DNA from: Bacteroidia bacterium Ga0077558
Lineage (GTDB): Bacteria; Bacteroidota; Bacteroidia; Chitinophagales; Chitinophagaceae
NCBI GenBank assembly: GCA_001464625.1
Contig: LNFJ01000004.1
Location: 1-64,000, forward strand
Reading direction: 5' to 3'
DNA length: 64,000 bases
The notes below the pieces were generated by a model that saw only the letters and a list, made by a program, of their open reading frames with translations, ran no database searches and had not been told where the DNA came from. Shown piece by piece: positions 60,742 to 64,000 of the stretch. Within the stretch, counting starts at the first letter, position 1. The number at the start of each line of letters is the position of its first letter. The translations under genes were made by a program, and so were the position numbers.

Positions 60742-61482
60742 TTACTTACCAAGCTTGTTAATAAGCCAGGTACAAATTTCTTCAACCAACCAGGGTCTTA
60801 CTTTGCTAAAACCATGGTCGCTTTCTTCTTTTACTATCCACTGGATAGTTGGAAAAATTTTCATTGCATTACTGTAATGAGAAGGGGGAAAAATTTCGTC
60901 TTCACCTGCAGTAATCAGTAGAAGTGGTTTAGGCAAAAACTTCTCAATATAACGTTCCAGTAAATGCATCTCACTCCATTGCCGCATTAATTGTTTCCCT
61001 GTAATTCCATTTAACATACCTGCAAATGATTCGGCCATCGTATCAGTAAACTGAAAGGCAGAGGGCTCAATTAATGGGCTTATACCAACTATGGCCTGAA
61101 TACTTTGCTTGTTTGCAGCGCTTAATAATGCAGGATAAGAACCAGTGCTGCCAGCAATCAAAGCGATTCTGCTTTCATCAACCATTTCTTGTTTCCGTAC
61201 CCATTCAATTGCGGCATCAGTATCCTCGCTTAACCCGTCAATTGAAAAACTCCCAGCTGAGCCCCAACTACCACGAAAATGAAAATATAGGCAGTTCCAT
61301 CCTACATCCCTAAGCCGGTATGCAACATCCAGGTGTTTCTCCACACCGGGTAAACCATGTAATAAAATAGCTGTTGGCCTTGGCGTATTTCCGTCTGCTT
61401 TGTAAAAGCCACCGATAATTCTTTTACCGTTTGAGGTAAAAGATACTCCTTCCAAACCGGCCATATATTTATTTGATTGCAT
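60742..61482 (-). CDS. alpha/beta hydrolase
   Basis: About 246 residues from ATG 61482 (MQSNKYMAGLEGVSF). A second candidate is 61464; the track start at 61617 lies in the neighbouring gene and is rejected. AILLHGLPGVEKH carries the oxyanion HG, and the nucleophile elbow is GSTGSYPALL rather than GxSxG, with Ser-Thr-Gly-Ser as the nucleophile context. Catalytic Asp is in AGEDEIFPP and His in ESDHGFSK. Dienelactone-hydrolase-like group. It overlaps or abuts the 61469 gene. Confidence 0.75.
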   Translation of the reverse strand: MQSNKYMAGLEGVSFTSNGKRIIGGFYKADGNTPRPTAILLHGLPGVEKHLDVAYRLRDVGWNCLYFHFRGSWGSAGSFSIDGLSEDTDAAIEWVRKQEMVDESRIALIAGSTGSYPALLSAANKQSIQAIVGISPLIEPSAFQFTDTMAESFAGMLNGITGKQLMRQWSEMHLLERYIEKFLPKPLLLITAGEDEIFPPSHYSNAMKIFPTIQWIVKEESDHGFSKVRPWLVEEICTWLINKLGK

Positions 61483-62296
61483 ATGCAGTAATTGTCTTTT
61501 TGAATAATGACGGCACAAAAACAATTTTTGTTTTTGGATTGTAGCCAATGTCTGCAGTGTAATACTCTTCTTTCCTTGTATCCAGTAATATTTGTTTAGA
61601 ACCTGACCCTGTAACATAATAAATCACACCTGTCCAACAGCTAACAATAAATTCTCTTTTTCTTACCGGTTCAATTCCGTCAGTGTTATCATCCATTCCT
61701 TCACAAATAATTCGTTTGCTTTTCTGTTTATCAATTTCATAAAGAGACCCATTGTCCAGCATGTATAAAAAATTACCGATTACTTTAAGGCCATTAGGTT
61801 TTATGAGTTGAGTTAAATACACCGTAGCTGTATTTTTTCCCACTCTGAATATTTTCTTAGCTCTTGGGTCAGAAACATAGACTATTCCCTTTTTATCAAC
61901 GGCCACATCATTCAGCACAACTGCGCTGTCAATCGCTATTTTCTTAACCACTACACCTTGTTTTATATCTATTACGACAAGTTCAGTAAGGTCAGCAACA
62001 TACAGGATATTCTTATACCTAGCCATACCTTTTGGAGCATTTAGTCCAGATATCCAATTCAAATCAATTATTTTTCCCTCACTATTTAACTTTGCTATCC
62101 CGCCTTTGCCGTCCCGTTCCGCAGGCGAACCATCAATCAAGGAAACAAATAAACTGTTATCATCAGCATTATAAAGAACCGATTCCGGAACAGGCAATAT
62201 TGTATCGGTAACCCAAACTTTTTGCAATGAATGTTGCGCTGCTATAGTAGAATGCAGGAGCACTGAAAATGATAAAAAGACCATAAAATTTTTCAT
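61469..62296 (-). CDS. exported beta-propeller (SMP-30/gluconolactonase-like) protein
   Basis: 275 residues from ATG 62296 (MKNFMVFLSFSVLLHSTIAAQ, a signal peptide); the track start is 21 codons earlier. A repeated beta-propeller pattern is visible: LYNADDNSLFVSLIDG, GMARYKNILYVADLTELVVIDI, NDVAVDKKGIVYVSDPRAKKIF and NGLKVIGNFLYMLDNGSLYEID. This fold belongs to the SMP-30/strictosidine-synthase-like lactonase group. The metal-binding Asp/Asn residues are not confirmed. It overlaps the methyltransferase gene slightly at its 5' end only if the longer start is used. Confidence 0.75.
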   Translation of the reverse strand: MKNFMVFLSFSVLLHSTIAAQHSLQKVWVTDTILPVPESVLYNADDNSLFVSLIDGSPAERDGKGGIAKLNSEGKIIDLNWISGLNAPKGMARYKNILYVADLTELVVIDIKQGVVVKKIAIDSAVVLNDVAVDKKGIVYVSDPRAKKIFRVGKNTATVYLTQLIKPNGLKVIGNFLYMLDNGSLYEIDKQKSKRIICEGMDDNTDGIEPVRKREFIVSCWTGVIYYVTGSGSKQILLDTRKEEYYTADIGYNPKTKIVFVPSLFKKTITAYAIK

Positions 62297-62304
62297 GCTG
62301 TGAA

Positions 62305-63162
62305 TTATTTTATAATAGGTTTCTTGTGTCCAATAGTAAGCTGACCATGTATAGCGCAATGATAAAATGGGCTATACAATATATATTCAGGGTCTTTTAA
62401 GTTGGTGATTTTATGAAACTCGTCAATAAGAGTTTGCGAAATATGAAAATCCGCTAACCTAAATTCTATAGCCTTTCCATAAATCTGTGTAAGGTGATAA
62501 TGGAGATAATTCTTGGTTTTATTCTGCAAAGGGGATTGATAATATGTACTTACATACTTGTTTTCACAAGAAATAAAACCACATTCATTTAGCCATCTGA
62601 AAGCATTTTCAGGATGTACTTCAGGTTTCCAGGGGAATTCACTTGACTTTCTTTTTTCATTTGCAATGGATATGTAGTGTTCAATTGTAGTGTATCCGGG
62701 TAATAATTCTAACCTTAACCAATTACCATAGAAAATTCCAATTCTACCGCCAGGTTTTAGGATTTTATAAAGTGCTTTTAATGTGGGATAGATTTGTTCC
62801 CCAAAATCGTCCGGAAATAGCACATCTGAAAGCCATATAATGTCGAAATAATCATTCTCAAAAGGAAGGTCTTCAAAAAGATTAACATTCTTTAGCGAAA
62901 CAATTTTCTCAAAATTATTAGTCTTTACAATCTGATGGGCTGCTTCCAGATGAATGTCGGATGCATCAATACCATAAATGATGCCTGTAGAGTTTAATTT
63001 TTCAGCGAAATAGCTAAACATTGCGCCAGGGCCACACCCGGCGTCAAGTATTTTAAAACCTCCTTGTATATCTAACAGGTCAACAGCCTGCTGCAAAGAA
63101 GGTCTTAAAAATTCTTTGTAAGCTAACTCAGATTGGGAATAATCATGCGTAGTGTAGTTCAT
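62305..63162 (-). CDS. class I SAM-dependent methyltransferase
   Basis: 285 residues. SAM-binding motif I ILDAGCGPGAMFSYF near residue 38, the acidic residue of motif II in GIDASDIHL near 63, and motif IV-like DIIWLSDVLF near 108. The C-terminal part (PFYHCAIHGQLTIG) does not resemble a specific subfamily known to me. The substrate could be a small molecule. It is 9 bp after the PdxH-like gene, so these genes may form one unit. Confidence 0.85.
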   Translation of the reverse strand: MNYTTHDYSQSELAYKEFLRPSLQQAVDLLDIQGGFKILDAGCGPGAMFSYFAEKLNSTGIIYGIDASDIHLEAAHQIVKTNNFEKIVSLKNVNLFEDLPFENDYFDIIWLSDVLFPDDFGEQIYPTLKALYKILKPGGRIGIFYGNWLRLELLPGYTTIEHYISIANEKRKSSEFPWKPEVHPENAFRWLNECGFISCENKYVSTYYQSPLQNKTKNYLHYHLTQIYGKAIEFRLADFHISQTLIDEFHKITNLKDPEYILYSPFYHCAIHGQLTIGHKKPIIK

Positions 63163-63171
63163 TAGCCTAAT

Positions 63172-63747
63172 TTAAGGTTGAAGCAGTTTATGCTCCCAGT
63201 TTCCGTTTGCTCTTATCCATAATTGTCTCTGATGAAATCTGCTAGCTTTAAATTCTAAGAGTTCAATTCGCTGCGGAATAATTTTGTATCCGCCCCAATC
63301 GTCAGGGCAAGGAATGTCATTGCCTGCATACATAATTTCAGTTTGAATATAAGATGCACTTAACGCATCATAATTAATACATTCGTTGCCTTGCCTGCTT
63401 ATATGTGATACAATTTTCGATTCCCTGTTTCGGTCGCTAAAATAATTTTCCGCTTCTGCCCTCGAAATTTTAATTGCGTTACCCTGAACTCTGGCCTGCC
63501 GTTCTGTAAATGGCCACCAAAATGCTAATGCAACTTTATCATTGGCAGAAATTTCAGTAGCTTTTCTCGACGAATAAGAACCAGTAACAATAAATGATTC
63601 GTCTTTAACTTCTTTCAATGAAAGAAACCTGCTGTTGGGAAAACCATCAATCCCAATTGTGGACAGACAACAGGCGGCAGGTAACCTTGTTTTTGTGATT
63701 TGCACTTCTTTAAAATACCAAGCCGAAAATTGTTTAATCGGGTTCAT
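63172..63747 (-). CDS. pdxH: pyridoxamine 5'-phosphate oxidase-like protein
   Basis: 191 residues. FMN-binding pattern LSLKEVKDESFIVTGSYSSRKATEI, WWPFTERQARVQGNA (RQxR site) and the C-terminal IELLEFKASRFHQRQLW match the PdxH domain order. Canonical enzymes are about 215 residues; this one is short at the N-terminus, and the central SRQG segment departs from the usual SxQS pattern, so it may be a divergent member. PdxH oxidises pyridoxine or pyridoxamine phosphate to the active cofactor PLP. Confidence 0.72.
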   Translation of the reverse strand: MNPIKQFSAWYFKEVQITKTRLPAACCLSTIGIDGFPNSRFLSLKEVKDESFIVTGSYSSRKATEISANDKVALAFWWPFTERQARVQGNAIKISRAEAENYFSDRNRESKIVSHISRQGNECINYDALSASYIQTEIMYAGNDIPCPDDWGGYKIIPQRIELLEFKASRFHQRQLWIRANGNWEHKLLQP

Positions 63748-63758
63748 TTTGCTACAAT

Positions 63759-64000
63759 TTAAAAAACTTCAGGTTCCCTGTTTATAATAAATGCCCTTTC
63801 ATGTTTTTCAAACCCAACTTTGGGGTAATATTCCAGCGCATCAGGAACGGATAAAAGTAAAACCATTGAATTGACCCCGACTTTCTCTTTTGTTAAGCGT
63901 ATCAGTTCTTTACCAATTCCAGCTTTTTTATATCCGCTTCTTACTGCCAGGTCAGCAAGATAGCAAGACCAACAAAAATCTGTAAGCGACCGGGATACGC
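63759..64000 (-). CDS. GNAT-family acetyltransferase (partial, 5' end outside window)
   Basis: The minus-strand frame reads ...CYLADLAVRSGYKKAGIGKELIRLTKEKV, VNSMVLLLSVPDALEYYPKVGFEKHERAF and stops at TAA (63759-63761). The acetyl-CoA loop (RSGYKKAGIGKELI) and a motif B (YYPKVGFEKH) are clear. The gene is not in the ORF track because its start is beyond the window. It lies 12 bp downstream of nothing else; the PdxH-like gene starts 12 bp away. Confidence 0.85.
   Translation of the reverse strand, partial: VSRSLTDFCWSCYLADLAVRSGYKKAGIGKELIRLTKEKVGVNSMVLLLSVPDALEYYPKVGFEKHERAFIINREPEVF

Noticed and set aside
1-64000. CRISPR array
   Set aside because: No regularly spaced repeats of 24-47 bp were seen.

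Overview
The window looks like a Bacteroidota chromosome, probably a Chitinophagaceae-type member of the Sphingobacteriia/Chitinophagia. The support is two SusC/SusD outer-membrane pairs, Bacteroidetes-type promoters (TTG, 19-20 nt, TAnnTTTG), LytTR and LuxR regulators, and a Bacteroidetes-type conjugation (tra) gene set. All calls are by eye, from reading the sequence and the supplied translations; no database search was run.

Layout. (1) 1-4.9 kb is housekeeping: RNase Z, a secreted esterase, dapA, accA and tRNA-Asp(GTC). (2) 5.1-38.0 kb is an integrative conjugative element (ICE)-like region abutting the 3' side of tRNA-Asp. Its tra genes all lie on the minus strand: traE, traF, traG (VirB4-like ATPase), traI plus two paralogues, traJ, traK, a traL-position gene, traM, traN, accessory genes, an MT-A70 methyltransferase and an 1834-aa helicase-methylase. 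Three plus-strand cargo blocks sit between the tra transcription units. They hold a possible PD-(D/E)XK protein; VOC, DUF1801, AraC and AHSA1/SRPBCC genes; and an ArsR-AHSA1 pair with DoxX-like, VOC, NUDIX and GNAT genes, a broken arginase-family gene and a novel lipoprotein. No integrase, relaxase or coupling protein was seen, so the element is incomplete here, decayed, or continues elsewhere. (3) 38.1-42.0 kb has a membrane LuxR regulator, an acetyltransferase, an aspartyl protease with PDZ and small proteins. (4) 42.5-54.3 kb has two SusC/SusD operons and a LytS/LytTR-type two-component system. (5) 54.5-64 kb has small stress or detoxification-type enzymes (DoxX-like, cytochrome P460, ArsR-AHSA1-VOC, alpha/beta hydrolases, DUF1801), a methyltransferase, PdxH-like oxidase and a truncated GNAT gene.

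The most notable signals are non-coding. A spacing-conserved element (14 nt, exactly 16 nt, then GGGTAAG...GGTAG) lies just upstream of four tra transcription units and looks like an ICE-specific activated promoter. A stem-loop upstream of both susC genes keeps its bulge and loop while its stem sequence changes by compensating substitutions, and it is followed by a leader that can pair with the start codon. Two ArsR-AHSA1 modules, one in the ICE and one on the chromosome, share a promoter with duplicated dyad operators at the same positions. A 21-bp exact repeat occurs once outside and once inside the ICE-like region.
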